Assembly: GCF_036248255.1 (NCBI RefSeq)
Contig: NZ_CP109178.1
Coordinates: 434,001 to 498,000, forward strand
Direction of reading: 5' to 3'
DNA: 64,000 bases
Source: Streptomyces sp. NBC_01717
GTDB taxonomy: Bacteria; Actinomycetota; Actinomycetes; Streptomycetales; Streptomycetaceae
Below are positions 18,097-26,373 of this stretch, one piece after another. The translations under genes and the position numbers were made by a program. The notes beneath the pieces were generated by a model that ran no database searches, was not told where the DNA came from, and saw only the letters and a list, made by a program, of their open reading frames with translations. Each line of letters starts with the position of its first letter. The first letter of the stretch is position 1.

Positions 18097-18131
18097 ATGA
18101 ATGCGCTTTCATTCATGCCGCGCAAAACGTT
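18097..18131. promoter_or_regulatory. Operator-like palindromes between EEP and GH3 genes
   Basis: A perfect inverted repeat ATGAATG - CGCTTT - CATTCAT spans 18097-18116, with a LacI-like GCGC core. It is followed by AAAACGTT at 18124-18131, an octamer also found upstream of the PhyH operon (7494-7501). The 169-base gap serves both directions. Confidence 0.6.
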
Positions 18132-18175
18132 AACTTCACAGGTAGCGATACGGCAACAGGTAAAGAGGTCACGAC

Positions 18176-20332
18176 GTGCTTCGAGCGTACGAGGACAAGG
18201 TGAAGGACCTGCTCGGCCGGATGACGGTCCAGGAGAAGCTGGGGCAGATCCAGCAGTTGACCTGGACCGGTGACACCGGCCCGGGCGGCGGTCAGACCGA
18301 GCAGACGGAGGCCGCGGCCCGTGCGGGACTGCTCGGTTCGGTGCTCAACATCCACGGCGCCCGCAGCAGCAACTCCCTCCAGCGCATCGCTGTCGAGGAG
18401 TCCCGGCTCGGCATCCCGCTGCTCTTCGGCCTGGACGTCATCCACGGCTTCTGGACCGCCTTCCCGATCCCGCTGGCCCAGGCGTCCAGCTTCGACCCGG
18501 AGGTGGCGCGACGGGACGCCGAGGTGTCGGCGAAGGAGGCCCGGTCCGAGGGTGTGCGCTGGACCTTCTCCCCCATGATGGACGTCACCCACGAACCGCG
18601 CTGGGGCCGGATCGCGGAGAGCTGCGGCGAAGACCCCTGTCTCAGCGCAGCCTTCGCGGTGGCCAAGGTGCAGGGTTACCAGGGCCCGGCCGACGGCAGC
18701 GAACTGTCGCGCATGGATCGGATCGCGGCCTGCGCCAAGCACTTCGTCGCCTACGGGGGAGCCGAGGGCGGCCGCGACTACAACACGGTCGACGTCTCCG
18801 AGCAGCGACTGCGCAACCTCTACCTGCCACCCTTCAAGGCGGCGGTCGACGCCGGGGTGGCCACCGTCATGGCCGCGTTCAACACCATCGGCGGGGTACC
18901 CGCGCACGGCAACGCGCACACGATGAACTCCGTCCTCAAGGAGGAGTGGGGCTTCAAGGGCTTCGTGGTCAGTGACTACACAGGCGTCGAGGAGCTGATC
19001 GCGCACGGCTTCGCCGAGGACGGCGCCGAGGCGGCCAGGCTCGCGCTGACCTCCGGCCTCGACATGGAGATGGTCTCCACGAACGTCGCCGTCCACGGCG
19101 AGGCACTTCTGTCCGACGGCCTGATCACGATGGAGCGCCTCGACGATGCGGTGACGCGCATCCTGCAGCTGAAATTCGACCTGGGACTGTTCGACGACCC
19201 GTACTCCGACGAGTCGGCGGCTGTCGCCGAACCCACCGCCGCAGCACGGGCCGCATCCCGTGAGAGCGCCGCCCGGTCGATGGTCCTGCTCAGGAACGAG
19301 GGTTCCGTCCTCCCGCTGAACCCGGCCGCCGGCTCGATCGCGGTCGTCGGCCCCTTCGCCGACTCCACCCGCCTGCACGGCACCTGGGCGGGACCCGGTG
19401 CGTCCAGGTTCCCGTCCGTCAGCGTTCTGGACGCCGTGCGCGAGGCGGCGCCCGGCGCGAAGGTCACGCACGCCGGTCAGGACCTGACCCAGGCGGTCGC
19501 CGCCGCCGCGGCCGCCGAGGTCACCGTCGTGGTGGTCGGCGAGGACCCCGAGCTCAGCGGTGAGGCGGCCGTGCGAAGCGACATCGGTCTGCCCGCGGGC
19601 CAGGAGGAACTCATCGCGGCTGTCGCCGCGACCGGCAAGCCCTTCGTGGTGGTACTGGTCAACGGCAGGCCACTGGTGCTGGGCGACTGGCTGGACTCCG
19701 CGACCGCGGTACTGGAGGCCTGGCACCCCGGCATCGAGGCCGGTCACGCGGTGGCGGATGTGCTCTTCGGCGCGGTCAACCCGGGGGGCAAGTTGCCCGT
19801 CACCTTCCCGCGGGCCGTGGGTCAGATCCCCCTCTACTACAACCACGAGAGCACGGGCCGTCCGTACAACCCGGCACGGCCGGAGGAGAAGTTCGTCTCG
19901 AAGTACCTGGACCTGGCCGACGGACCGCGCTTCCCCTTCGGATACGGCCTCAGTTATACGACCTTCGCCGTCTCACAACCGCAGTTGAGCCAGGAGAGCA
20001 TCGCAAGGGAAGCCCTGGAGCGAGGCGAGACGGTCGAGGTGTCGCTGACGGTCACCAACACCGGCGAGCGGGCGGGCGACGAGGTCGTCCAGCTCTACGT
20101 CCACGATGTGGCGGCCAGCATCGCCCAACCGGTGCGCCGACTGCGTAGCTTCGAGCGGGTCACCCTCGAGCCGGGCCGGAGCACCACCGTGTCCTTCCGT
20201 CTCGGTGCGCAGGACCTCGGGTTCTGGACCAACGACCCGGCGGGGACATTCACCATCGAACGCGGCCGCACCGACGTCTACACGGGTACGAGTTCGACGA
20301 CGCGGGACTACTGCCCGCTGACCGTGGTCTGA
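18176..20332 (+). CDS. Glycoside hydrolase family 3 (beta-glucosidase/xylosidase type)
   Basis: A 718-residue GH3 enzyme. The TIM barrel carries the nucleophile in GFVVSDYTG (Asp267), with upstream signatures IAACAKHFVAYG and GEDPCLS. An alpha/beta sandwich follows (VVVVGEDPELSGEAA holds the probable acid/base region), then a C-terminal FN3-like domain (VTLEPGRSTTVSF). No signal peptide is seen, so it acts on imported oligosaccharides. GTG 18176 is preceded by an AAAGAGGT site. A truncated DUF2264 gene begins three bases after its stop. Confidence 0.92.
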   Translation: MLRAYEDKVKDLLGRMTVQEKLGQIQQLTWTGDTGPGGGQTEQTEAAARAGLLGSVLNIHGARSSNSLQRIAVEESRLGIPLLFGLDVIHGFWTAFPIPLAQASSFDPEVARRDAEVSAKEARSEGVRWTFSPMMDVTHEPRWGRIAESCGEDPCLSAAFAVAKVQGYQGPADGSELSRMDRIAACAKHFVAYGGAEGGRDYNTVDVSEQRLRNLYLPPFKAAVDAGVATVMAAFNTIGGVPAHGNAHTMNSVLKEEWGFKGFVVSDYTGVEELIAHGFAEDGAEAARLALTSGLDMEMVSTNVAVHGEALLSDGLITMERLDDAVTRILQLKFDLGLFDDPYSDESAAVAEPTAAARAASRESAARSMVLLRNEGSVLPLNPAAGSIAVVGPFADSTRLHGTWAGPGASRFPSVSVLDAVREAAPGAKVTHAGQDLTQAVAAAAAAEVTVVVVGEDPELSGEAAVRSDIGLPAGQEELIAAVAATGKPFVVVLVNGRPLVLGDWLDSATAVLEAWHPGIEAGHAVADVLFGAVNPGGKLPVTFPRAVGQIPLYYNHESTGRPYNPARPEEKFVSKYLDLADGPRFPFGYGLSYTTFAVSQPQLSQESIAREALERGETVEVSLTVTNTGERAGDEVVQLYVHDVAASIAQPVRRLRSFERVTLEPGRSTTVSFRLGAQDLGFWTNDPAGTFTIERGRTDVYTGTSSTTRDYCPLTVV

Positions 20333-20335
20333 CCT

Positions 20336-20746
20336 GTGTCCGTGCACCGCCGCCGCACCGATCTGTACGGCGGCGGTCGCCCCTCCCCCTCTCAGCCCAC
20401 CGGAGGCGCCCCCGAAGCCCACCCCGTCCCCTGGCCGCTCCCGCCCGAGGACCGCGCGGCGAGCCCGTACACCGGCTGGTCCCGAGCCCACTGGGAGGCC
20501 ACGGCGGACGGACTGCTCGACTCGGTCGACCGCCACGCGTCGCCGGGCCGCGGGCTCATCCTGCTGCCCGGCAGGCACAGTTGGTCGGGGGCGCGCTCCG
20601 ACGGCCTCGAAGGCAATGCCCGCACCTTCCTGCTCGCCGGCTTCCGCATCGCCGGAGCCGCGGGCGACGACCCGCACGGCATCCTGCAGCGGTACGCGGA
20701 CGGCCTCGCCGCGGGCACGCGTACCGTTCCTGACAAGTGCCCGTAA
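20336..20746 (+). pseudogene. DUF2264 protein, 3'-truncated
   Basis: The 136-residue frame matches the N-terminus of DUF2264 proteins (PWPLPPEDRAASPYTGWSRA, SDGLEGNARTFLLAGFRIAG, ILQRYADGLAAGT), which are normally about 600 residues long and often sit beside polysaccharide-degradation genes. Family sequence stops near 20730 and the frame closes a few codons later in unrelated sequence. It is placed as the gene downstream of GH3 (three-base gap), so a larger operon appears to have been cut by the rearrangement that also brought the IS5 fragment at 21664. Confidence 0.7.
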
Positions 20747-21052
20747 GTGAGTCTTGGACCCACTGCTGCGTGCTGGGCGCATCCCGAACGGTTTTGGATG
20801 CGCTGGTCCCACGCTTTCGCTTCCCGTTCGGCGCTGGCCCTTCAGGGGGCCGGTCCGTTGTGGGTGGGCGGGTTCCCTCACGCCCCCGGGTGCCCGGTAG
20901 GTCCTGGACGTTCCGATGCCCGCACGATCACTCCGTTCGTGTGGGGGCGGTGCCGTCCTTCCTCGAGCTCTCAACTCCGTTCGAGCAAGGGAGACCCCAT
21001 CCCGGATCAGCTGCAATCCCGATCTGTCAGACCTCAAGGGCAAGATCGAGCC
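20747..21052. other. Junction region without recognisable gene
   Basis: These 306 bases lie between the truncated DUF2264 gene and the nucleotidyltransferase. An open frame joins the latter on the plus strand but shows no family features and has lower coding character. I read it as rearranged non-coding DNA. Confidence 0.4.
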
Positions 21053-21652
21053 ATGGATCACAATGGCAAGGCGAGAACGCTGACAGGCCCGGCGGAGCTA
21101 CAGAACGTCCTCTCACTGCTCCTTGATCAGGTCGATCCGGACGCCCTGGGGCTTGATTATCGGTTGGTCGGCACCGGCGCGGCTCTAGCGCAGGGCGTCC
21201 AGCTTCCTGTCAACGATGTGGACATCCTGATGATCCGGCGCGGCGATGTCGACAGGGCTGCGGCTGCTTTGTCTGGATTCCCGTGTCGGGATTCGCCGGT
21301 CTGGCTTCCCGACGCTCGGCAGTATTTTGCACGGTTCGAGGTTGCGGGCATCGAGGTGGAGATCAGCACCGTCGAGAGATCGGCCGACGCCGACACGCTC
21401 GAATGCGTGGGGCGTGGCCCCTGGGAGCACTTCGTCGGCGTCGGGGTGGGCAGGCACCTCGTTCCCGCGGTCGGCCTCGAGCTGCGGTTGGTCACTGAGC
21501 TTGTCCGGGACCGACCCGATCGGTATGAGCCGTTGATGGAGCATATGCGGCTGCACGGCGCCGATCTTCCCCTACTGCGGAAGGCTATGGGTGAGCGCGC
21601 AGTGGACCCGGCGTGGCGAGAGCACATCCTTGAGCAGCTGCAGCCGCACTGA
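21053..21652 (+). CDS. Nucleotidyltransferase-fold protein
   Basis: A 199-residue protein. LVGTGAALAQGVQLPVNDVD followed by ILMIRR has the Gly-rich turn and D-x-D (VNDVDIL) of minimal nucleotidyltransferases; a third acidic residue may be in GIEVEIST. The C-terminal half (RPDRYEPLMEHMRLHGADLP) is helical. Related folds include aminoglycoside adenylyltransferases and toxin-type NTases, but I cannot name a substrate. ATG 21053 has only a weak purine-rich leader. Base composition is lower in GC than its neighbours and it sits between gene fragments, suggesting acquisition. Confidence 0.65.
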   Translation: MDHNGKARTLTGPAELQNVLSLLLDQVDPDALGLDYRLVGTGAALAQGVQLPVNDVDILMIRRGDVDRAAAALSGFPCRDSPVWLPDARQYFARFEVAGIEVEISTVERSADADTLECVGRGPWEHFVGVGVGRHLVPAVGLELRLVTELVRDRPDRYEPLMEHMRLHGADLPLLRKAMGERAVDPAWREHILEQLQPH

Positions 21653-21663
21653 GCCCTGTCCTC

Positions 21664-21813
21664 TCAGGCGGACGTGGCGAGATGGAGGGCCAGGACGACT
21701 TGGCCGATGCCGGTGATGAGGGTGGTGCTGCAGCGGAGTTTGCGTAGGAGGCGCCAGGTTTTGAGGGTGGCCATGGCCTGCTCGCCGAGGGCTCGGATCT
21801 TGTGTGGGAGACG
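21664..21813 (-). mobile_element. IS5-type transposase, C-terminal remnant
   Basis: The minus strand reads HKIRALGEQAMATLKTWRLL and continues RKLRCSTTLITGIGQVVLAL before a stop at 21664, the typical end of the actinobacterial IS5-group DDE transposase. Upstream of about 21813 the similarity ends, so only some 50 codons remain. It marks the breakpoint between the carbohydrate region and the catabolic cluster. Confidence 0.75.
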
Positions 21814-21864
21814 TTGACGGCGCGCTGGCCATGGCCTGCCTCCCCGGCGGCCCTGCGCGACCCC

Positions 21865-22698
21865 CTACTGCGAACGGCGGTCGAAGAGGACCGGGTTGCG
21901 CGGGGTGTCGGGAATGGCGCCGACCTCCGCACCCGGCATCCACCCGCGGTCCGCCACCTGGTGGTCGTTGACAGGATCGGCGACCCTGATGTCCGCGTCC
22001 ATGTAGATCACCGTCATGACGCGGCGCGGCACGGAGCCTCTGTTGGGCCCGGCGTGGTGGAAGGTCCACCCTCGATGGAAGCTGGCGTCTCCCAGTGCGA
22101 ACGGCTCCACAACGTCCTCGAAGTCATGCTCGGCCAGCGCCTGCGCGACGCGGGCCTCCGACTCGTCGCTGATCGGCAGGTCGCGGCCGAGCGAGAAGGT
22201 ATGGCTGCCCCGCGCGAAGGCCAGCGGCCCCATCTCCATCGGGGTCTCCTGCAGCGGCAGCCACAGCGTGCCCACCCGATCCGTCGACAGCGGCCAGTAG
22301 TACTGGTCCGCGTGCCAGGGCGTGATCCCGCCGCTCGGCTCCTTGTACAGCGCCTGGTCGTGGTACAGGCGTACCGACGCCACGCCGAGCAGGCCGGCGG
22401 CGATGGAGGCGAGCCGTCGGGAGAAGACGAGTTCCCTCACCTGCGCGCTGTGTTCCCACAAATTGCCCACCTGCAGGAACGCCTTGCCATAGGTGTCGCG
22501 CTCCGCCAGCGGACGGTGCTGCCTGTTCAGCCGGATGACTTCGCTGGTGACCGCCGGCTCGTACGTGGCAACCGTCTCCGCCGTCAGCACCGCCGGCAGT
22601 TGGACGAAGCCGTCACGTGCGAAGTCGTCGACGGCGCGCCGCGGGAGCGGGTAGGGCCGGTCCAGTTCGGTGACGGCCGTTTCGGACGTGGGGCTCAT
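21865..22698 (-). CDS. Phytanoyl-CoA dioxygenase (PhyH) family oxygenase, second copy
   Basis: A 277-residue Fe(II)/2-oxoglutarate oxygenase. ITPWHADQYYWPLSTDR carries the HxD pair, and GWTFHHAGPNRG supplies the distal His, with a likely co-substrate Arg downstream. It differs in length and sequence from the PhyH protein at 7617. It is the last gene of the long minus-strand cluster, 88 bases downstream of the IclR gene. In context it probably hydroxylates a pathway substrate or intermediate. A CTTTCG-rich leader with GGAGCAG lies before ATG 22698. Confidence 0.85.
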   Translation of the reverse strand: MSPTSETAVTELDRPYPLPRRAVDDFARDGFVQLPAVLTAETVATYEPAVTSEVIRLNRQHRPLAERDTYGKAFLQVGNLWEHSAQVRELVFSRRLASIAAGLLGVASVRLYHDQALYKEPSGGITPWHADQYYWPLSTDRVGTLWLPLQETPMEMGPLAFARGSHTFSLGRDLPISDESEARVAQALAEHDFEDVVEPFALGDASFHRGWTFHHAGPNRGSVPRRVMTVIYMDADIRVADPVNDHQVADRGWMPGAEVGAIPDTPRNPVLFDRRSQ

Positions 22699-22786
22699 GG
22701 GACTGCTCCTTCGAAAGGGGAAGTCAGTTCGACGCCTCCCAGCCTCACAGGGCGATCAGTCGACAACTACCGTTCAGCCGGCTCCG

Positions 22787-23563
22787 TCAGGCGACCGAGG
22801 ATCTGAGCCGTGCGCCGAGGGAGCGGGAGATGCCGCGCGCCGCGACCTGCACCAGAGGGGCGAGGGCGTGCGGGTTCACGGCATCCGCGTGGGCGACCAC
22901 CGATACCGCGGCGACGACGGTGTTCTCCGGCCCGTACACGGGGGCGGCGACCGACACGGCATCCATCGTCACCTGCCGGTCGCTGACGGCGACTCCGGTA
23001 CGGCGCACCTCGGCGAGGGCGCGGCGGACCTCGGCCGGGGCGCAGAGAGTCTTCTCCGTGTGCCGGACAAACGGTCGGGAGAGCACCTGTTCCTGGACAT
23101 CCTGGCCGGCGTGGGCGAGGAGGACGAGGCCGACGCCGGTGGGCGCGAGGTCGAATCGCCCGCCGACGCGGGTGAGGACCCGGACCGCGTCGCGGCCCGC
23201 GAGGCGCTCCACATACACGACGGACAGCTCCTCGCGGACGGCGAGCTGCACGTTCTCGCGGGTGATGTGGCCGAGGTCGGAGAGGTGCGGCAGGGCCGCC
23301 TCGCGCAGGCCGAGGCCGCGCGGGGCGAGGGAGGCGATCTCCCACAGCCTCAGCCCGATGCGATATCCGCCGCCCGGCTCGCGTTCGAGCGCGCCCCAGT
23401 CGGCCAGTTCCTTCACCAGCCGGTGGGCGGTGGTGAGGGGCAGGCCGGTGTGGCGGGAGATCTCGGCGAGCCGCAGCACGGGCCGAGCCGGAGCGAAGGC
23501 TTCCAACACCTGGAGAGCCCTGGCTGTCACCGAACAGTTGCCGGTCGAGGCTTTGCGCTGCAT
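22787..23563 (-). CDS. IclR-family transcriptional regulator
   Basis: A 258-residue regulator. The winged HTH is at about residues 10-65 (VLRLAEISRHTGLPLTTAHR, LVKELADWGALER), followed by the GAF-like effector domain (ENVQLAVREELSVVYVERL; PTGVGLVLLAHA). ATG 23563 follows GAGGAGGCC; an in-frame ATG 48 bases upstream adds non-family residues. IclR proteins usually control aromatic or organic-acid catabolism. An IclR-like palindrome (26195-26211) lies in front of the Rieske oxygenase gene, so that unit is the likely target. Confidence 0.92.
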   Translation of the reverse strand: MQRKASTGNCSVTARALQVLEAFAPARPVLRLAEISRHTGLPLTTAHRLVKELADWGALEREPGGGYRIGLRLWEIASLAPRGLGLREAALPHLSDLGHITRENVQLAVREELSVVYVERLAGRDAVRVLTRVGGRFDLAPTGVGLVLLAHAGQDVQEQVLSRPFVRHTEKTLCAPAEVRRALAEVRRTGVAVSDRQVTMDAVSVAAPVYGPENTVVAAVSVVAHADAVNPHALAPLVQVAARGISRSLGARLRSSVA

Positions 23564-23767
23564 GCCGGCCTCCTCGCCGTACGCCCTGCGCTCCACCGTG
23601 GACCCGGGCACTTCACCGAGAAGCTAGGCAGACATCTCCCGGCCGTCAACACTCTGTCAACGATTCGCCGTGGCGTGCCCTGCGGGAACCGGAGGCTTCG
23701 GGCGACTGCGGACATTCACCGGCGTCCGGACGCCGACATGCCCTGCCGTCGCCGATCCCAGCAGCCG

Positions 23768-24736
23768 TCACAGATCCAGGACGAGCCTTGGGCATGATGC
23801 CCGGGAAACGCAGATCATCATCGTGTCATGGCTGCTCTGCTCGGCGGGGGTGAGGAGCGAGTCGCGGTGGTCGACCGTGCCGTCCAGCACCGCGGTCTCG
23901 CAGGTGCCACAGGTGCCCTCCTGACAGGAGGAGAGGACCTGTACACCGGCCTCCTCGACCGCCTGGAGCACGGACTTGTCCGGCGGAACGGTCACCGTGA
24001 TGCCGGACTGCGCCAGTTCGACAGCGAACGCCGCGTCCCGCAGGGGCGCCTGCAGCTCCTTGGGCGTGAACCGTTCGAGGTGCAGGGCGCCGTCGGGCCA
24101 GTCGGCGCACCGCTCCTCGACGGCCTTGAGCAACGGCTCCGGGCCGCAGCAGTAGATGAGTGTGCCCGGCTGCGGGGTAGCCAGGAGCGCGTCCAGGTCG
24201 AGGAGGCCGTACTCGTCCTCGGGGCGGACCCGCACCCGCTCGTCGTACCGCTTGACGAGTTCGTCACGGAAGGCCATCGACGCCAGGGTCCGCCCTCCGT
24301 ACACCATCTCCCATGCGGATCCGAGCCGTTCGGCCTCAGCCAGCATCGGGATGATCGGTGTGACGCCGATCCCGCCCGCGATGAAGAGGTACCGTTCGGC
24401 GCGCTCCAGGGGGAAGTGGTTGCGCGGACCGCGCACCCTGACCGCGTCGCCTTCGGCCAGCGTGTCGTGCACGTGGAGTGAACCGCCGCGGCCGTCCTTC
24501 TCCAGGAGGACGGCGACGCGCCACACCTCCGCTTCTTCCGGCGAGGAACACAGCGAGTACTGCCGCACAAGGTTCGGTGCCGGCAGGAGGTCGATGTGCG
24601 CGCCGGGCGTCCAGGCGGGCAGGGAGGCGCCGTCGGGCCGCCGCAGGTCGAGCGAGACGACGCCGTCCGCCTCGTCGGTACGGCGGGCCACGACGAGTTC
24701 GAGTTCGGCCTCGGGCGCGGTGGTGTTTCTGGTCAT
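23768..24736 (-). CDS. VanB-type oxygenase reductase (FMN / NAD / plant-type ferredoxin)
   Basis: A 322-residue electron-transfer protein. The order is FMN-binding barrel (about 1-110; RQYSLCSSPEEAEVWRVAV), NAD(P)-binding domain (FIAGGIGVTPIIPMLAEAE; IYCCGPEPLL) and a C-terminal [2Fe-2S] ferredoxin. Its ligands are seen as SSCQEGTCGTC plus a distal Cys in MMICVS (C-x4-C-x2-C-xn-C). This is the phthalate/vanillate reductase layout that feeds electrons to a Rieske oxygenase. It is 25 bases downstream of the 76-residue protein and in one operon with the oxygenase. Confidence 0.92.
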   Translation of the reverse strand: MTRNTTAPEAELELVVARRTDEADGVVSLDLRRPDGASLPAWTPGAHIDLLPAPNLVRQYSLCSSPEEAEVWRVAVLLEKDGRGGSLHVHDTLAEGDAVRVRGPRNHFPLERAERYLFIAGGIGVTPIIPMLAEAERLGSAWEMVYGGRTLASMAFRDELVKRYDERVRVRPEDEYGLLDLDALLATPQPGTLIYCCGPEPLLKAVEERCADWPDGALHLERFTPKELQAPLRDAAFAVELAQSGITVTVPPDKSVLQAVEEAGVQVLSSCQEGTCGTCETAVLDGTVDHRDSLLTPAEQSSHDTMMICVSRASCPRLVLDL

Positions 24737-24760
24737 CAGAGGATCCTTGAGTACGCGAGG

Positions 24761-24991
24761 TCAGGCGCCGACGAGTCGGCGGGGGTGGGGAGTTACTTCT
24801 GGGGGCGGGGCGGCCCCCTGGCCCGGGTGCCCGTCGGGGTGGGCGAGCAGCCACTCCCACAACTCCACCGGGTCCTCGGACTCCCGGTCCTCACCGCACC
24901 AGCACCAGCCGCGCAGCCGGTCCGTGCCGGGGACCCACACGATCCGGTAGACCGTCTCCCCGTCGAGCATCGTCGTGGGCTGCGTGCTCAT
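24761..24991 (-). CDS. Small CWCG protein between Rieske oxygenase and reductase
   Basis: A 76-residue soluble protein with a central GWCWCGEDRESEDPVELWEW segment and a proline-rich tail. ATG 24991 overlaps the oxygenase stop as ATGA, so it is translationally coupled. The spacing and GC pattern of neighbours support a real gene. I do not recognise a named family. A role in metal or cluster handling or as a small accessory of the oxygenase would fit the CxC motif and position, but this is inference. Confidence 0.75.
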   Translation of the reverse strand: MSTQPTTMLDGETVYRIVWVPGTDRLRGWCWCGEDRESEDPVELWEWLLAHPDGHPGQGAAPPPEVTPHPRRLVGA

Positions 24992-26058
24992 CGGACGCCC
25001 ACCGTGGAGCCGGCGGTGCCGGCCTCGACCATCCGCTTGAGGATGCGCCGGGCGGCCAGGCCACCGGTGTCGATGTTGATGCTGAGCTCCTGCGTCCCGG
25101 CCGGCTCGGAGGCGATGACCCGCTCCAGTTTGTCGAGTGCGACGACGTCCTGGAGGACGACGGTGCGGTTGTTCTCCAGCAGGAAGTCGGAGACCTTCTG
25201 GTCCTGCAGGGCGAAGTCGCGTGCCACGGCCCAGAAGTCGTGGGTGCTGTGCTCGGTCTCGGGGGTGATGGCGTAGACGACCTCGACGTGGAAGGCGTCC
25301 GGATCGCTGCCGTCGACGTGCGGGCCCGGCGTTCCGACCGGGGCGATGCGGGAGTGCAGAAGGTAGAGGCAGGGAGCGTGGTACTCGATGTCCTGCCATC
25401 GCGTGATGCGGCCGGTGATGCCGGTGGACTCGGAGTAGAACGGCGGGCAGGCCGCGTCGTCCATGTGCCGACTGACGTGGACGACGCCCGCCTTGTCGTC
25501 GACCTCGGTGGTGATCGGGGTCTCGGCGACCTCGGGCGTGCCGATGTAGCCGCCGTGCAGGTACGTCTCGTGGGACAGGTCGAGCAGGTTGTCGACGAGA
25601 AGACCGTAGCGGGCCGCGAGCGGCTCCATGCCGCAGACGGTGGTGTAGTCGGACGAGTCCAGCCAGGGGGCACGCGGGATCAGGGTCTTGTCGGCCTGGT
25701 CGTGGTCGCCGATCCACACCCACACGAAGGAGTCCTGCTCCGTGACGGGGTAGGAGGTGAGCCGGGCGGTGCGCGGCACGCGCTTCTGTCCGGGCACGCT
25801 CACGCAGACACCGTCCGCACCGTAGGTGAAGCCGTGGTAGCCGCAGACGACCGTGTCGCCGTCCAGTCGGCTCGGCTTCTCGGAGAGCGGGAAACGGCGG
25901 TGCACGCAGCGATCCGCCATGGCGGTGACCTCGCCCGCCTCGGTGCGCCAGAAAAGGATCGACTCGCCACAGATGGTGCGGGTGAACAGCTCCCGCCCGA
26001 TCTCGCTGCCGTAGGCGGCCACGTACCACTGGTTGCGCGCGAATGACGTCGTCGTCAT
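24988..26058 (-). CDS. Rieske non-heme iron oxygenase, VanA-like
   Basis: A 356-residue oxygenase component. The Rieske cluster ligands are Cys51/His53 (DRCVHRRF) and Cys72/His75 (VCGYHGF). The mononuclear iron site is in DNLLDLSHETYLHGG (two His), with a later Asp expected near the C-terminus. Length and motifs match the one-component-alpha vanillate/dicamba demethylase group rather than ring-hydroxylating alpha-beta enzymes. ATG 26058 is chosen because GGGGAG sits six bases upstream; ATG 26064 abuts that site. O-demethylation or N-demethylation is the commonest activity of this group; the substrate is unknown. Confidence 0.9.
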   Translation of the reverse strand: MTTTSFARNQWYVAAYGSEIGRELFTRTICGESILFWRTEAGEVTAMADRCVHRRFPLSEKPSRLDGDTVVCGYHGFTYGADGVCVSVPGQKRVPRTARLTSYPVTEQDSFVWVWIGDHDQADKTLIPRAPWLDSSDYTTVCGMEPLAARYGLLVDNLLDLSHETYLHGGYIGTPEVAETPITTEVDDKAGVVHVSRHMDDAACPPFYSESTGITGRITRWQDIEYHAPCLYLLHSRIAPVGTPGPHVDGSDPDAFHVEVVYAITPETEHSTHDFWAVARDFALQDQKVSDFLLENNRTVVLQDVVALDKLERVIASEPAGTQELSINIDTGGLAARRILKRMVEAGTAGSTVGVR

Positions 26059-26373
26059 CGTCATCTCCCCTGCGTTCGGGCGGGCCCGAACGCGTAGACG
26101 GATTGCGGGATTTGGATACCGTTGCCCTGCTGCCTGCGGGCCGGGGCGGAGCGCTTCCCAGAGTGCTGCAGGCACGCGCCTGCGAACAGGGCGCCTTCCG
26201 TTGAACGGAAGTCCGGCGCCGGGTGGTTCGGGGCCTTCGCGGCCGCGATGACGTCCGTCCGCCCCCGCGATCGGCAGGCCGCCGGTCAGCGGGTCGGACC
26301 CCACCGGGCCGGCCGGGAGCGCAGCCCATGGCGCTTCGGCGCCCGACCCCGGCCAGGGAGAACGGACTTGCGG
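26059..26373. promoter_or_regulatory. Promoter region of the Rieske operon with two palindromes
   Basis: This 315-base gap has no gene. Two inverted repeats stand out. GTTCGGGC-GG-GCCCGAAC is at 26074-26091, next to the ribosome-binding site. CTTCCGTT-G-AACGGAAG is at 26195-26211 and resembles known IclR-family operators. The second is placed for regulation by the IclR protein at 22787-23563. The gap separates two transcription units of the catabolic cluster. Confidence 0.6.

Noticed and set aside
18113..19846. 577-codon minus-strand frame opposite the GH3 gene
   Set aside because: GH3 domains are complete on the plus strand; the minus frame lacks any conserved motif.
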